64,000 nucleotides of DNA from Mucilaginibacter gotjawali. Lineage in GTDB: Bacteria; Bacteroidota; Bacteroidia; Sphingobacteriales; Sphingobacteriaceae. Each line of letters opens with the position of its first letter. Position 1 is the first letter of the stretch. The position numbers were made by a program, and so were the translations under genes. The notes under the pieces were generated by a model that worked only from the letters and a program-made list of their open reading frames with translations, did not search any database and was not told the DNA's origin. The DNA lies in contig NZ_AP017313.1 of NCBI RefSeq assembly GCF_002355435.1, forward strand, positions 806,001 through 870,000, read 5' to 3'. Below, piece by piece: positions 52,989 to 62,587 of this stretch.

Positions 52989-55900
52989 ATGCTAAAAAGA
53001 TTTATAGAGCGCCCCGTACTTTCCACTGTTATTTCGGTGCTGCTGGTTATCCTGGGGGTTATCGGGTTAATCAACCTGCCGATCTCGCAATACCCTGATA
53101 TAGCGCCGCCAACGGTAAATGTTTCAGCTGATTACAGCGGGGCCAACGCAGATGTGGTACTTAAGAGTGTGATCATCCCGCTGGAGGAACAGATCAACGG
53201 CGTGGAAAACATGACCTACATGACCTCGTCTGCAGGTAATGATGGCTCAGCGTCCATCCAGATCTTCTTTAAAGTAGGCACCAACCCCGACCTGGCCGCA
53301 GTAAACGTGCAAAACCGCGTGGCAAGGGCAACCAGCCTGTTACCCCAGGTAGTAACGCAGGCGGGTGTTACCGTTACCAAAAGCCAGAACAGCAACCTGC
53401 TGATATTTACCTTATACAGCAAGGATAAAACCTATGATGCTACCTTTTTACAGAATTATGCCAAAATAAACCTGGTGCCCGACATACAGCGGGTAAACGG
53501 TGTTGGTACCGTGCAGATCTTCACCCAAAGGGATTATTCGATGCGGATTTGGCTGAAGCCTGATGTAATGTCAAGATACGGGCTGGTGCCGGATGATGTT
53601 ACCCAGGCTTTGAACGATCAGAATATTGAGGCCGCGCCCGGCAAGTTTGGTGAAAACAGCAATGAATCATTTCAATACGTGATCAGGTACACCGGCCGTT
53701 TAAAAAGTGCGAAAGAATTTGGCGATATCGTGCTTAAATCAGCAGGTAAGGGGCAATTGCTCCGCTTAAGTGACGTGGCACGAATTGAATTAGGCGCGCT
53801 GGACTACTCAGTGGACCTGCAGGCTAATGGCCAGCCGGCTATTGGTGTTGGCATTTCGCAGGCTGCCGGTTCCAACGCCCGTAACGTGATCAATGATACA
53901 AAAGTAATTTTAGAAACTGCACGCGCGGCTTTCCCAAAAGGGATCGACATGATCTACATGGTGGATGCCAATGAATACCTTAACGCCTCCATCGACAAGG
54001 TGATCCACACGCTGATAGAAGCCTTTATCCTGGTGTTTATCGTGGTGTTTATTTTCCTGCAGGATTTTCGTTCAACGCTTATCCCCGCCATTGCCGTACC
54101 GGTGGCTATTATTGGTACGTTCTTCTTTTTAAACCTGTTTGGTTTCACCATTAACCTGCTTACGCTTTTTGCCATGGTGCTTGCCATCGGTATTGTGGTG
54201 GATGATGCCATTGTGGTAGTTGAAGCAGTACATGCCAAATTGGATAAAGGCTATAAATCGGCCCGAAAGGCTTCGGTTGATGCCATGAGCGAGATTGCGG
54301 GCGCAATCGTATCCATTACCCTGGTAATGTCCGCAGTGTTTTTGCCGGTTACGTTTATTACAGGGTCTACAGGGGTGTTTTATAAGCAGTTTGGCATCAC
54401 CCTGGCGGTGGCTATCCTGCTTTCTGCAGTCAACGCTTTAACGCTTAGCCCCGCACTCTGTGCAATATTATTAAGGCCGCATTCCGAAGAAGAAAAGAAA
54501 AAGCGATTTTTTAACTTTTTCTACCACCGCTTTGATGTGGTTTTTGACTCGGTAAAAAAGAGGTATGAACGCTCTGTCGGTTTTTTGGCCGGTAAAAAAT
54601 GGATAGTAGTGGTCGTGATCGTTGTTTTTGCGGCATCTCTGGCCTTCCTCATCAAAACCACGCCTTCCAGCTTTGTACCGAGCGAGGACCAGGGGACTAT
54701 TTTTGCCAGTGTTAGTTTACCCCCTGCCGCAGGCTTGCAACGCACCCAGGCCATCACCAAAAAGATTGACAGCATAGCCCATACCTTACCGGCGGTAAAA
54801 AATACGCTGCAAATAGTTGGTTTTAACTTTTTGGCCGGCAGCGGCAGCGCCTACGGCATGGTGATCGTTAAACTAAAAACCTGGGACGACAGGCCGCAAG
54901 ATAATATAGAAAGTGTTATCGGCCAGCTTTACGCCAAGACGGGCGGCCTGCATGAGGCTAAAATATTCTATTTCTCGCCGCCAACTATCCAGGGTTTTGG
55001 CGCCGGCAACGGGTTTACTTTCCAGCTGCAGGACAAGGGCGGTAACAGCATGGCCGACATCTTTAAAGTTTCCAATGAATTCCTGGCTGCATTAAATAAA
55101 CGCAAGGAGATTCAAAACACCAATACTTCTTTCAATCCAAATTTTCCGCAATACCAGGTGGAAGTAAATGTGCCCAAATGTAAAGAGGCCGGTATTTCCG
55201 TTAATTCGGTGGTAACTACGCTCCAGGGGTATTATGGCGGATTGTATGCCTCTAACTTTAACCAGTTTGGCAAGCAGTTCCGCGTAATGGTTCAGGCCGA
55301 TTATGCTTACCGGGCCAATGCTACCGGTTTGAGTAAAATATTTGTGAGGAGCGCCGATGGCACCATGGCGCCTATTACCGAATTTATCACACTGACAAAA
55401 GTTTCCGGCCCCGAGGCTATCCAAAGGTTCAACCTGTTTACAGCGGTGTCGGTTAACGGGCAGCCCAAACCGGGTTACAGTACAGGTGATGCGATCAATG
55501 CCATTAAAGCTGTCGCCGCCGAGAAGCTTCCGCCAAGTTATGGTTACGATTTTTCGGGCCTTACCCGCGAGGAAATAGCATCCGGTACGCAATCGCTTTA
55601 CATATTTATGCTTTGCCTGGTTTTTGTTTACTTTTTATTGAGTGCCCAGTATGAAAGCTATGTTTTACCTTTTGCAGTTTTACTGTCGTTGCCGATAGGT
55701 TTAACCGGTACTTATTTGTTCGCCAGGATCTTCGGGATCGACAGCAATATTTATGTACAGATCTCGCTTATTATGCTCATCGGCTTGTTATCAAAGAACG
55801 CGATACTGATCGTTGAATTTGCGCTCGACCGCAGGCGGGCCGGAATGCCCATTGTACAGGCGGCAATTGAAGGCGCTGAAGCCCGTTTAAGGCCGATTTT

Positions 55901-56135
55901 AATGACCTCGTTCGCGTTTATCTTTGGGATTATGCCATTGATGTTTGCAACCGGTGCCGGTGCATTGGGTAACCGTTCCATCGGTACGGGTGCGGTTGGC
56001 GGCATGCTGATCGGTACGGTATTCGGCATATTTGCCATCCCGGTACTGTTCATTATTTTCCAGACATTCCAGGAAAAGCTGCGCAGCAAAAGGCACCATG
56101 ATGAGGATGAAGAAGAAATAACAACTGCCGGTTAA
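52989..56135 (+). CDS. RND efflux pump, HAE1/AcrB-type inner-membrane permease
   Basis: 1048 residues. RFIERPVLSTVISVLLVILG opens TM1. The AcrB-like porter loops follow (YPDIAPPTVNVSADYSGA; YMTSSAGNDGSASI). The proton-relay pair lies in GIVVDDAIVVVEAVH near 402-416 (Asp405 and Asp406). The second half begins near 540 with KKWIVVVVIVVF and repeats the porter (PSSFVPSEDQG), and later TMs hold LIMLIGLLSKNAILIVEFA near 930. It exports drugs or other hydrophobic compounds using the proton gradient. It is co-transcribed with adaptor and outer-membrane channel genes. Confidence 0.96.
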   Translation: MLKRFIERPVLSTVISVLLVILGVIGLINLPISQYPDIAPPTVNVSADYSGANADVVLKSVIIPLEEQINGVENMTYMTSSAGNDGSASIQIFFKVGTNPDLAAVNVQNRVARATSLLPQVVTQAGVTVTKSQNSNLLIFTLYSKDKTYDATFLQNYAKINLVPDIQRVNGVGTVQIFTQRDYSMRIWLKPDVMSRYGLVPDDVTQALNDQNIEAAPGKFGENSNESFQYVIRYTGRLKSAKEFGDIVLKSAGKGQLLRLSDVARIELGALDYSVDLQANGQPAIGVGISQAAGSNARNVINDTKVILETARAAFPKGIDMIYMVDANEYLNASIDKVIHTLIEAFILVFIVVFIFLQDFRSTLIPAIAVPVAIIGTFFFLNLFGFTINLLTLFAMVLAIGIVVDDAIVVVEAVHAKLDKGYKSARKASVDAMSEIAGAIVSITLVMSAVFLPVTFITGSTGVFYKQFGITLAVAILLSAVNALTLSPALCAILLRPHSEEEKKKRFFNFFYHRFDVVFDSVKKRYERSVGFLAGKKWIVVVVIVVFAASLAFLIKTTPSSFVPSEDQGTIFASVSLPPAAGLQRTQAITKKIDSIAHTLPAVKNTLQIVGFNFLAGSGSAYGMVIVKLKTWDDRPQDNIESVIGQLYAKTGGLHEAKIFYFSPPTIQGFGAGNGFTFQLQDKGGNSMADIFKVSNEFLAALNKRKEIQNTNTSFNPNFPQYQVEVNVPKCKEAGISVNSVVTTLQGYYGGLYASNFNQFGKQFRVMVQADYAYRANATGLSKIFVRSADGTMAPITEFITLTKVSGPEAIQRFNLFTAVSVNGQPKPGYSTGDAINAIKAVAAEKLPPSYGYDFSGLTREEIASGTQSLYIFMLCLVFVYFLLSAQYESYVLPFAVLLSLPIGLTGTYLFARIFGIDSNIYVQISLIMLIGLLSKNAILIVEFALDRRRAGMPIVQAAIEGAEARLRPILMTSFAFIFGIMPLMFATGAGALGNRSIGTGAVGGMLIGTVFGIFAIPVLFIIFQTFQEKLRSKRHHDEDEEEITTAG

Positions 56136-56160
56136 TCACCGGGATGAAAAGAAATTAACA

Positions 56161-57567
56161 ATGCGTAAATCCATTATAAAATATATCCTGCTAATAACCG
56201 CAATGACGGGCGCTTCATTATCGTGCAAAGTAACCAGGCCTTTCCGGGACGCCGGTACGGTAACGAACGATTTGTATCGCGGGCAAAATTCAACAGATAC
56301 TACTACTATTGCCACGCTGCCCTGGGGAAGCCTTTTTGCTGACACGACATTAAATGGCTTAATAAAAGAAGGGCTTGACAATAACCTGAATTTAAAAACA
56401 GCCATTCAAAAAATAGCCGAAGCGCAAGCCGCACTCGGGCAAGCCAGGGGGGCGCTATTTCCGTCATTAAGCGGTAATGCTACCGTTACCCGGTCGAAGC
56501 AGTCTGAGGCAAGTTTAAACTTACCGGCTGGCTATTCGGTTAGTACCTTAACAACATCCTACCAGCTCAGTTTAAGCTCCTCCTGGGAGGCGGATATTTG
56601 GGGAAAGCTGGGCAGCGCCAAAAAAGCGGCTTATGCCAATTTGCTGCAAAGTGATGCCGCAAAAAGGGCGGTGCAAACGCAACTGATAGCTGATATAGCC
56701 AACAACTATTATAATTTGCTGGCGCTTGATAAACAATTGGAGATTACCAACCAGGCTGTACAATTCCGTATCAAAGACGTGGAAACCATGAAGACCCTGA
56801 AAGAGGGCGATGTGGTTACCGGCGCTGCTGTGGTACAAAGCGAAGCCAACCGTTATGCTGCCGAGGTAGCCATCCCCGATATTAAACGCAACATCCGCGA
56901 AACTGAAAACGCCATCGACCTGTTGCTCGGCCGCCCGCCGGGCCCCATAAACCGCGCCAAACTGGATGACCAGCAGCCGGTAAGTAACCTGCAAACCGGC
57001 ATCCCGTCGCAGTTATTACAAAACCGGCCCGATGTGCAGCAGGCGCAATACGCTTTCAGGGCTGCGTTTGAAAATACCAACCAGGCACGTACCTATTTCT
57101 ATCCGGCTTTAACCATTACCGCTTCCGGGGGCTTCTCCAATTTAACGCTGAAGGATTTTTTCGTCAATTCGATTTTCTACAATATCGCCGCCGGTCTCAC
57201 CCAGCCTATTTTTAACCAGGGCATTAACAAAGCGAGGCTGAAAACGGCGCAGGCCCAGCAAATGGAAGCGCTCAATAATTTTCAGCAAACTTTATTAGTG
57301 GCAGGGCAGGAGGTTTCCAACGCGCTTTATGCTTACCAGACAGGTATTGAAAAAGATACTTCGAGGACGAAAGAAATTGAAGCATTGAGAAAATCTGTTG
57401 ACTACACCCAGCAATTGCTACGGTACAGCTCTGCAACCAATTATAACGATGTACTGATTGCGGAGCAAGCCCTGCTGGCAGCGCGCATCAGCGGTATTAA
57501 TGATAGGTTACAGCAGTTACAGGCCATTGTTAATTTGTATAGGGCGCTTGGGGGTGGGTGGAGATAA
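56161..57567 (+). CDS. RND efflux outer-membrane channel (NodT/OprM type)
   Basis: 468 residues with a lipoprotein-type signal (ASLSC near 20). TolC-like organisation of two repeats: helix region WGSLFADTTLNGLIKEGLDNNLNLKTA near 55-80, ALFPSLSGNATV near 100, SLSSSWEADIWGKLGSAKKAAYANLLQSD around 138, then LLQNRPDVQQAQYAFRAAFEN near 280 and the final FNQGINKARLKTAQAQQMEALNNF. It forms the exit duct for the pump encoded 26 bp upstream. Confidence 0.94.
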   Translation: MRKSIIKYILLITAMTGASLSCKVTRPFRDAGTVTNDLYRGQNSTDTTTIATLPWGSLFADTTLNGLIKEGLDNNLNLKTAIQKIAEAQAALGQARGALFPSLSGNATVTRSKQSEASLNLPAGYSVSTLTTSYQLSLSSSWEADIWGKLGSAKKAAYANLLQSDAAKRAVQTQLIADIANNYYNLLALDKQLEITNQAVQFRIKDVETMKTLKEGDVVTGAAVVQSEANRYAAEVAIPDIKRNIRETENAIDLLLGRPPGPINRAKLDDQQPVSNLQTGIPSQLLQNRPDVQQAQYAFRAAFENTNQARTYFYPALTITASGGFSNLTLKDFFVNSIFYNIAAGLTQPIFNQGINKARLKTAQAQQMEALNNFQQTLLVAGQEVSNALYAYQTGIEKDTSRTKEIEALRKSVDYTQQLLRYSSATNYNDVLIAEQALLAARISGINDRLQQLQAIVNLYRALGGGWR

Positions 57568-57572
57568 ATATC

Positions 57573-57604
57573 TTTGGTTGTTTTGACAATGTTTGCTATT
57601 TTTA
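57573..57604 (+). promoter_or_regulatory. Predicted promoter of the 155-residue protein
   Basis: TTTG (57573-57576), 20-bp spacer, TATTTTTA (57597-57604), one mismatch to the -7 consensus. The leader to ATG 57663 would be about 50 nt. Confidence 0.35.
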
Positions 57605-57662
57605 AACTGAATAGCTGTAATGAGTTAGTGTTTAAAAGCCTTGTCCATTTCAATCTCAATCA

Positions 57663-58130
57663 ATGAAAATTAGCAAAATAGTTACTATTATCCTTTTCGT
57701 TTTAATGCCGGCATCATTAATTTATGTAGGTGTTTCTACCTACCTGCATCACCGTTGTGCAAATAGCTTTGGAACCGAATTTAATGGAAAACGAAAGGAA
57801 CTGCATATTCCAATAATTCCTTCAGATTGGCCGGTTTACCATAAAGATGAAAATTCGACGATCTGGCAGGAGCCGAAGGTCAAAAAAGGACATGGTTTCA
57901 AATTGGTAGCTTATCACGGTTGCGAATTAGACCTTGAAGAAGATCATTATTATTTTAGTTCAAAAAAATTGCAGGACACTGTTTTAACAATGGATCATAG
58001 CTATGTTAACTCCCAACGAAAAAGAGATTCTACAATATTCACATTACATAGAGGCAACCGACTTGATACTATCACCCGGAAACAAGCCGACAGTATTTTT
58101 ATTGCTTATAAAATAGATAAGGATTATTGA
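57663..58130 (+). CDS. Membrane-anchored hypothetical protein
   Basis: 155 residues: one N-terminal membrane helix (about 6-27) then an extracytoplasmic region with HHRCANSFG, HGCELDLEEDHYYFSS and a C-terminal FTLHRGNRLDTITRKQADSIF segment. Two cysteines (near 33 and 91) could pair. No family recognised. It lies 95 bp past the RND operon. Confidence 0.65.
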   Translation: MKISKIVTIILFVLMPASLIYVGVSTYLHHRCANSFGTEFNGKRKELHIPIIPSDWPVYHKDENSTIWQEPKVKKGHGFKLVAYHGCELDLEEDHYYFSSKKLQDTVLTMDHSYVNSQRKRDSTIFTLHRGNRLDTITRKQADSIFIAYKIDKDY

Positions 58131-58174
58131 GGTAATTCTATAAGATGTAAATTAGCATTTATAAACTTACTACC

Positions 58175-58444
58175 ATGGAAGAAGAAATCTGCAAACACCT
58201 TACCGCTATAAAACACCTTAAACATGCAAAAGATTATGTATGTGAGGAGTGTATAAAAACACATGATACCTGGATGCACCTGCGTACCTGCCAGGAATGT
58301 GGCGTAACGCTTTGCTGCGATAGTTCGCCCAATCAGCATGCCAGTAAACATGCCCATGCGACTGGCCACCCCGTGGTGATCTCCGCCGAACCCGGCGAGC
58401 GCTGGCTATGGTGCTATGTGGATGAGGTGATGGCGGAGTATTAG
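58175..58444 (+). CDS. UBP-type zinc-finger protein
   Basis: 89 residues with a Zf-UBP pattern: CKHL near 6, CEECIKTHDTWMHLRTCQECGVTLCCDSS near 28-55 and HASKHAHATGHPV near 60-72; eight or more Cys/His residues in the right spacing to bind two to three zinc ions. In eukaryotes this finger binds the ubiquitin C-terminus; bacterial stand-alone versions are of unknown function. The C-terminal GERWLWCYVDEV is also typical. Small and cytoplasmic. Confidence 0.88.
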   Translation: MEEEICKHLTAIKHLKHAKDYVCEECIKTHDTWMHLRTCQECGVTLCCDSSPNQHASKHAHATGHPVVISAEPGERWLWCYVDEVMAEY

Positions 58445-58728
58445 CCGAAGGTACTCCGTTATTGGTTTCGCAACTAACTGGTGTCATGTCATTAATAAAT
58501 TGACGTTGAGGCTTTATCCGCACTGCTTAAAATACCGGGAGGAGGTTATGTAAAATAGTGTAAACCCTGTTTTAATAAATAAACATATAAATAACTCATT
58601 ATTAGGAATTTAAAAAATTAAAAACCTTAAATGTGTAAACCTTTTGTAAACCCTTTTTGCGTTTAATGAACTTGTAGATTGACGATTGGTCAATTTATGG
58701 TTGACACGACACCAGGCTAGAAAAATAT

Positions 58729-58756
58729 AAAAGCCGGTCTAACATAACCAGCTTTT
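58729..58756 (-). terminator. Intrinsic terminator of the GDPD gene
   Basis: AAAAGCCGGT and ACCAGCTTTT (one wobble) form a 10-bp stem with an 8-nt loop; on the minus strand the run TTTTATATTTTT follows. It lies 64 bp past the stop. The gap 58445-58819 otherwise contains only AT-rich sequence with GTGTAAACC repeated near 58559 and 58633. Confidence 0.75.
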
Positions 58757-58819
58757 ACTCATCAAAAAAATCAGACAATAAAAATGTTTAATAATCAAAT
58801 GGCGCTACCAATGATGAGG

Positions 58820-59638
58820 TTATCGTAATCCCTTGCTTTTTAAATACTGCACTAATGCATGCGGGTTATCTGTCTGCAGCCCGGTTAAGCCAATTGAAAT
58901 AGCTTTATCCCACACCGCGGAGCCTTCTTTAGGGCCTTGTGCATCGGGCCAAACCTGCAAGCCTCCTGCCTTCGCCAAAGCTACCATATCAGCATTGTAA
59001 TCAGTATAGTCCCCATCAAGCACATCAGGTTGGTATTTATTTAAAAATGACTGCAGCGATGCCGTACTTTTAACTGAATCCGGAAGGCTTAACATTAGCG
59101 GCATCGACGGATCGGTTTTGCGCCAGTCGGTATATTGGGATGGTTTGTTGATATAAACCAATACCTGCTTTTCCATATGGTATTGCTTTAACATTGTTAA
59201 AGTGGCCGTAGCGTCAGCTTCTTTAAAATCAATATAGATGTGGATCTTGTTGCGGCAAAGTTTCAGGATCTGTTCAAACGTCGGCACGCGGTAGGTTGCC
59301 GTATCTGTATTGTTCCTCGGGTTTACTTTCAGCGCTTCTACTTGCTGCAGGGTAAGGTCTTTTATCAGTCCTTTGCCATTTGTCATGCGGTTAACGCTGC
59401 CGTCGTGCATGCTCACCAGCTGGTTGTCGCTGGTGGTACGCAGGTCTATTTCAACATAATCCGCTTCGTTTTTTGCGGCCATGGCATAGCCCTCCAACGT
59501 ATTTTCAGGATATTGGGTATGATCGCCGCGGTGGGCGATCACAATAAAGCTATGTTTCTTTTTGGGAACCGGGTTAGGCTTATACCCGATATCAACCAGG
59601 GTTAAAAGCAATAGTGATATAATGGTGGTGAATTTCAT
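58820..59638 (-). CDS. Glycerophosphodiester phosphodiesterase
   Basis: 272 residues with a membrane or signal segment (1-18). GDPD TIM barrel: IAHRGDHTQYPENTLEGY near 33-50 (HR and E of the active site), EIDLRTTSDNQLVSMHDGSVNRMTNG near 63-90 and VLDGDYTDYNADMVALAKAGGLQVWPD near 205. It hydrolyses glycerophosphodiesters to glycerol-3-phosphate plus alcohol, feeding phosphate and carbon. It lies 39 bp after the YncE-phosphoesterase gene, so probably the same operon. Confidence 0.92.
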   Translation of the reverse strand: MKFTTIISLLLLTLVDIGYKPNPVPKKKHSFIVIAHRGDHTQYPENTLEGYAMAAKNEADYVEIDLRTTSDNQLVSMHDGSVNRMTNGKGLIKDLTLQQVEALKVNPRNNTDTATYRVPTFEQILKLCRNKIHIYIDFKEADATATLTMLKQYHMEKQVLVYINKPSQYTDWRKTDPSMPLMLSLPDSVKSTASLQSFLNKYQPDVLDGDYTDYNADMVALAKAGGLQVWPDAQGPKEGSAVWDKAISIGLTGLQTDNPHALVQYLKSKGLR

Positions 59639-59677
59639 TGTTAATGCGATTGGAAATTGAATATTTAATTGCCGTTA

Positions 59678-62392
59678 TCAGTTTTTGTCGTCTTTATTGC
59701 GCTCGCTGCGCTCATGTTCTTCGTCATCCATGTCCGGGCCTTTCTCAATTTTACGCCAGTCTATTACATTATGGTATCTCGCCATCGCTTTTTGCGGGTC
59801 GAAGATCCTGGTATCGCTCCTCAGGAAGGAGTAAGGCGTAAAGTCGGGCTTATCGGTAAAAAAGTCGGTGAGCAGCGTTCCGGTGGCATCATATTGGTTC
59901 ACATAGGGGACGTCGAGGATATTGTAAATGGTTTTCAATATCGCCCCAAAGTTGGCATGGGTATGGCTTACGTAACCCTTTTTTACATAAGGGCCGGCCA
60001 TCATTAAAATTGAACGATGGGCATCGATGTGGTCAACACCGCCCTGCGGGTCATCCTCGGTGATGATCACCAGCATATTCTTCCAGTATTTGGTACGCGA
60101 AAGAAAATGCAGGATCCGCCCAACCGCAAGGTCATTATCGGCTACGTACGATTGTTTCATCGGGTAGCCGTCTTTCGCTCTTGGGTCGGCTGTATGGTCA
60201 TTGGGTACCTGCATAGTAATCAGCGCCGGCATTGTTTGTTTGCCCCTGATCCACATTTTGGTAAATTCACTTTCAAACTGATCCATCCGGAACTGATCGG
60301 GAATGTTGGTGTTAAAACCGGCATAATTATGGCTGGTACGCGGATACAAAGCTTTTTGCATCGGCACCATTACCAAATGCCCGGAGCCGGTTAAAGTATC
60401 GGTCCAGATCTCGCGGTTATGGGCGGTTTCATTACCCTCGCCAAAATTGTAAAAATTAACGTGGCTGCGTTCCATAGCTTCCCATAAACCACCGCGCTCA
60501 GCGTAGTCTTCAGGGTCCATGCTTCCTGTTGAGCCGGGAAAGCGCCGTCCGGGTGCGTCCGAAAATAATTTTGCTGTTTTATCAACATTTGAGTTGGCTT
60601 CTACCCATTCATTCGGTATAACACCCAGCATCCAATGATGCCCGTGGATGGAGGCATCGCTGTCGCAATAGTAATTATCCGAAAAGGCAAATTGCTGTGC
60701 AGCTTTAATGTGGTTGGGCGCAACATTAAGCCCCGGTAATTTAACGCGCAGTGCATCAGGCAGGGTGTATTCGCAGTGTACGCCAAACCTTGCCAGTGTA
60801 CTATCGCCATTTGCATTTTTTAGCTGGCCCAAAACTTCATCGTAGGTCCTGTTCTCTTTAGTAATATAAACGATGTATTTTATTGGCGTAGCTGTCGCAC
60901 CCGGTAGGGCGGGTAAAGGGTTTTTGGGATCGATGTCAACCTTCTTTGTCAAAAAGGTATTGCCGATTACCTGGCTGGTATAGCCTGCAAGCCGGTGTGC
61001 ATCAGGCACCGGCAGCTTTTGGAAAAGGCCAAGCTGGATATCACCGATATAGGTTCCCTGCGGGGGGCGTACAAAGCCTTTGCCACCATTTGGGCCCGCG
61101 CCAAAGCCCCGGCAGGAGGTAATATACAGTTCTTTTTCATCGGCTGATAGTTTTACCCTGGATGGCCCCCAGCCGGTGGGGATCAAGCCTGTAGTTGTTT
61201 TTGATGGTACGTCAATTACCGCTACGGCATTGAAGCCCAGCAAGGCAACATACAGTGTCTTCTCATCTTTGCTTAAACAAATACCGAATGGAAGCAAACC
61301 ACGGTAATGGTCTATCCTGTTATCGACACGGATGGGTATTTCGCCTAATATTTTGTTGTTTTTATAGTCGATAATGGATATATTATCATTGGTGGCATTG
61401 GTCACGTAGGCGTATTGCGTGCCTACGGCAATGGAATTCGGGCTGGCGCCGCCCACTACTTCAGCCCCCTCAATCATTTGCCCTACCTGGTAGCCGGTTT
61501 TAAACTTATTGATCACTTTATTGGCGCCCAGGTCGATAGTGAAAACGCTCATCGCTTCGGGCGACAGCGGGCTTCCAACGCCGGGAATTTTCCTCCCCTC
61601 AACAACGGTCCCTTCAATCGATTCTTTGGTGTCATTTCCGTATGGATGATGGGAGATCATAATGGAGTCGGCATTTTGAGGGGTTGCGCCCGTTATCAGC
61701 GGGTATGAATACATACCCACATTGGCAACAAAAGCGGTTTTTTTATCCGGACTTAGTGACAGCCCGAACGGCTGCCTTCCGGCAGGAATGGATGCTGTAA
61801 TAGTTTTAGTTGCAAGGCTAAAACGCACCAGCCTGAAATTGCCGCGGTCAAGCACCAGTAGCTCATTGTTACCGGCATTCAGCAGCAGGTCAGATGTAAA
61901 ACTGTCCTGGTAATCCTTGCCGCCAACTTTTCCATTGAGCGATAGTGAATCTGTTCGCTGCAGCTTTTCGGTATCGTAAACCATAATTGCGCCATCGTCG
62001 CCTCCGCTCAGGTAAACAGTTTTTGAATCAGGTGCAAAAGCCACGCCCAAAAATGAGCCATCAAGTATGGGCGAGACAATTTTTTTGTCGTAGGAGGGAA
62101 CCCTAACGGCATCCATCGTAGCAAGGTCGATCAGTGTAATAACCCCATTGTGCAGCGTTACGGCTTTTTTTCCGTCAGGTGAGATGGACAGCCCGAATGG
62201 ATCATGTGTGATACGGACAAAATCGCCGGCCGGCGTAACAAACCTGCCACTTGGCAGTACCGATGTTCCATGTGGGGTAATGATACAATATTTATCTGTA
62301 CCGGGTACCTCTAATATCGAGACCTGTTTTTGTGCATAACTTTGACAGATTGCACAGGTAACCAGAAACATGGAAAAAAATAACTTTTTCAT
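59678..62392 (-). CDS. YncE-like beta-propeller fused to phosphoesterase
   Basis: 904 residues with a signal peptide (1-20, QSYAQ). The N-terminal YVTN/YncE propeller spans about 40-430 (blades with FGLSLSPDKKTAFVANVG, ITNATND-type repeats, LPFGICLSKDEKTLYVALLG). A C-terminal phosphoesterase domain (about 505-880) begins IVYITKENRTYDEVLGQ and includes DNYYCDSDASIHGHHW near 590, TEDDPQGGVDHIDAHRS near 780. This matches the bifunctional YncE/alkaline-phosphatase-like proteins. It probably releases phosphate from organic phosphates outside the cytoplasm. It follows a SusD gene. Confidence 0.9.
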   Translation of the reverse strand: MKKLFFSMFLVTCAICQSYAQKQVSILEVPGTDKYCIITPHGTSVLPSGRFVTPAGDFVRITHDPFGLSISPDGKKAVTLHNGVITLIDLATMDAVRVPSYDKKIVSPILDGSFLGVAFAPDSKTVYLSGGDDGAIMVYDTEKLQRTDSLSLNGKVGGKDYQDSFTSDLLLNAGNNELLVLDRGNFRLVRFSLATKTITASIPAGRQPFGLSLSPDKKTAFVANVGMYSYPLITGATPQNADSIMISHHPYGNDTKESIEGTVVEGRKIPGVGSPLSPEAMSVFTIDLGANKVINKFKTGYQVGQMIEGAEVVGGASPNSIAVGTQYAYVTNATNDNISIIDYKNNKILGEIPIRVDNRIDHYRGLLPFGICLSKDEKTLYVALLGFNAVAVIDVPSKTTTGLIPTGWGPSRVKLSADEKELYITSCRGFGAGPNGGKGFVRPPQGTYIGDIQLGLFQKLPVPDAHRLAGYTSQVIGNTFLTKKVDIDPKNPLPALPGATATPIKYIVYITKENRTYDEVLGQLKNANGDSTLARFGVHCEYTLPDALRVKLPGLNVAPNHIKAAQQFAFSDNYYCDSDASIHGHHWMLGVIPNEWVEANSNVDKTAKLFSDAPGRRFPGSTGSMDPEDYAERGGLWEAMERSHVNFYNFGEGNETAHNREIWTDTLTGSGHLVMVPMQKALYPRTSHNYAGFNTNIPDQFRMDQFESEFTKMWIRGKQTMPALITMQVPNDHTADPRAKDGYPMKQSYVADNDLAVGRILHFLSRTKYWKNMLVIITEDDPQGGVDHIDAHRSILMMAGPYVKKGYVSHTHANFGAILKTIYNILDVPYVNQYDATGTLLTDFFTDKPDFTPYSFLRSDTRIFDPQKAMARYHNVIDWRKIEKGPDMDDEEHERSERNKDDKN

Positions 62393-62520
62393 AGCGTTGG
62401 TGAATTATGTATTAAAAAAGTATGGGGGCCTTTAAGTAAATAAAAGCGCCGTTTAATTTTTGGATGCACTTAAAGGACCGTTTATCATTGACTTTTATTC
62501 AAAATACTAAAAATAAAATA

Positions 62521-62544
62521 AAGGCGGGATGTTATTCCCGCCTT
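62521..62544 (-). terminator. Intrinsic terminator after the SusD gene
   Basis: AAGGCGGGA and TCCCGCCTT form a perfect 9-bp stem with a 6-nt loop; the minus-strand run TTTATTTTATTTTT follows. It ends SusD transcription 44 bp after the stop, so the YncE gene needs its own promoter or read-through. Confidence 0.8.
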
Positions 62545-62587
62545 CGCCAATTAATTAATTAATCCTCAATAATTAAAAAAAAGAACT

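Noticed and set aside
55092..55592. 166-residue minus-strand frame
   Set aside because: Antisense shadow of the RND permease.
58559..58660. Phage attachment site suggested by repeated GTGTAAACC
   Set aside because: Only short AT-rich repeats; no integrase or tRNA nearby.
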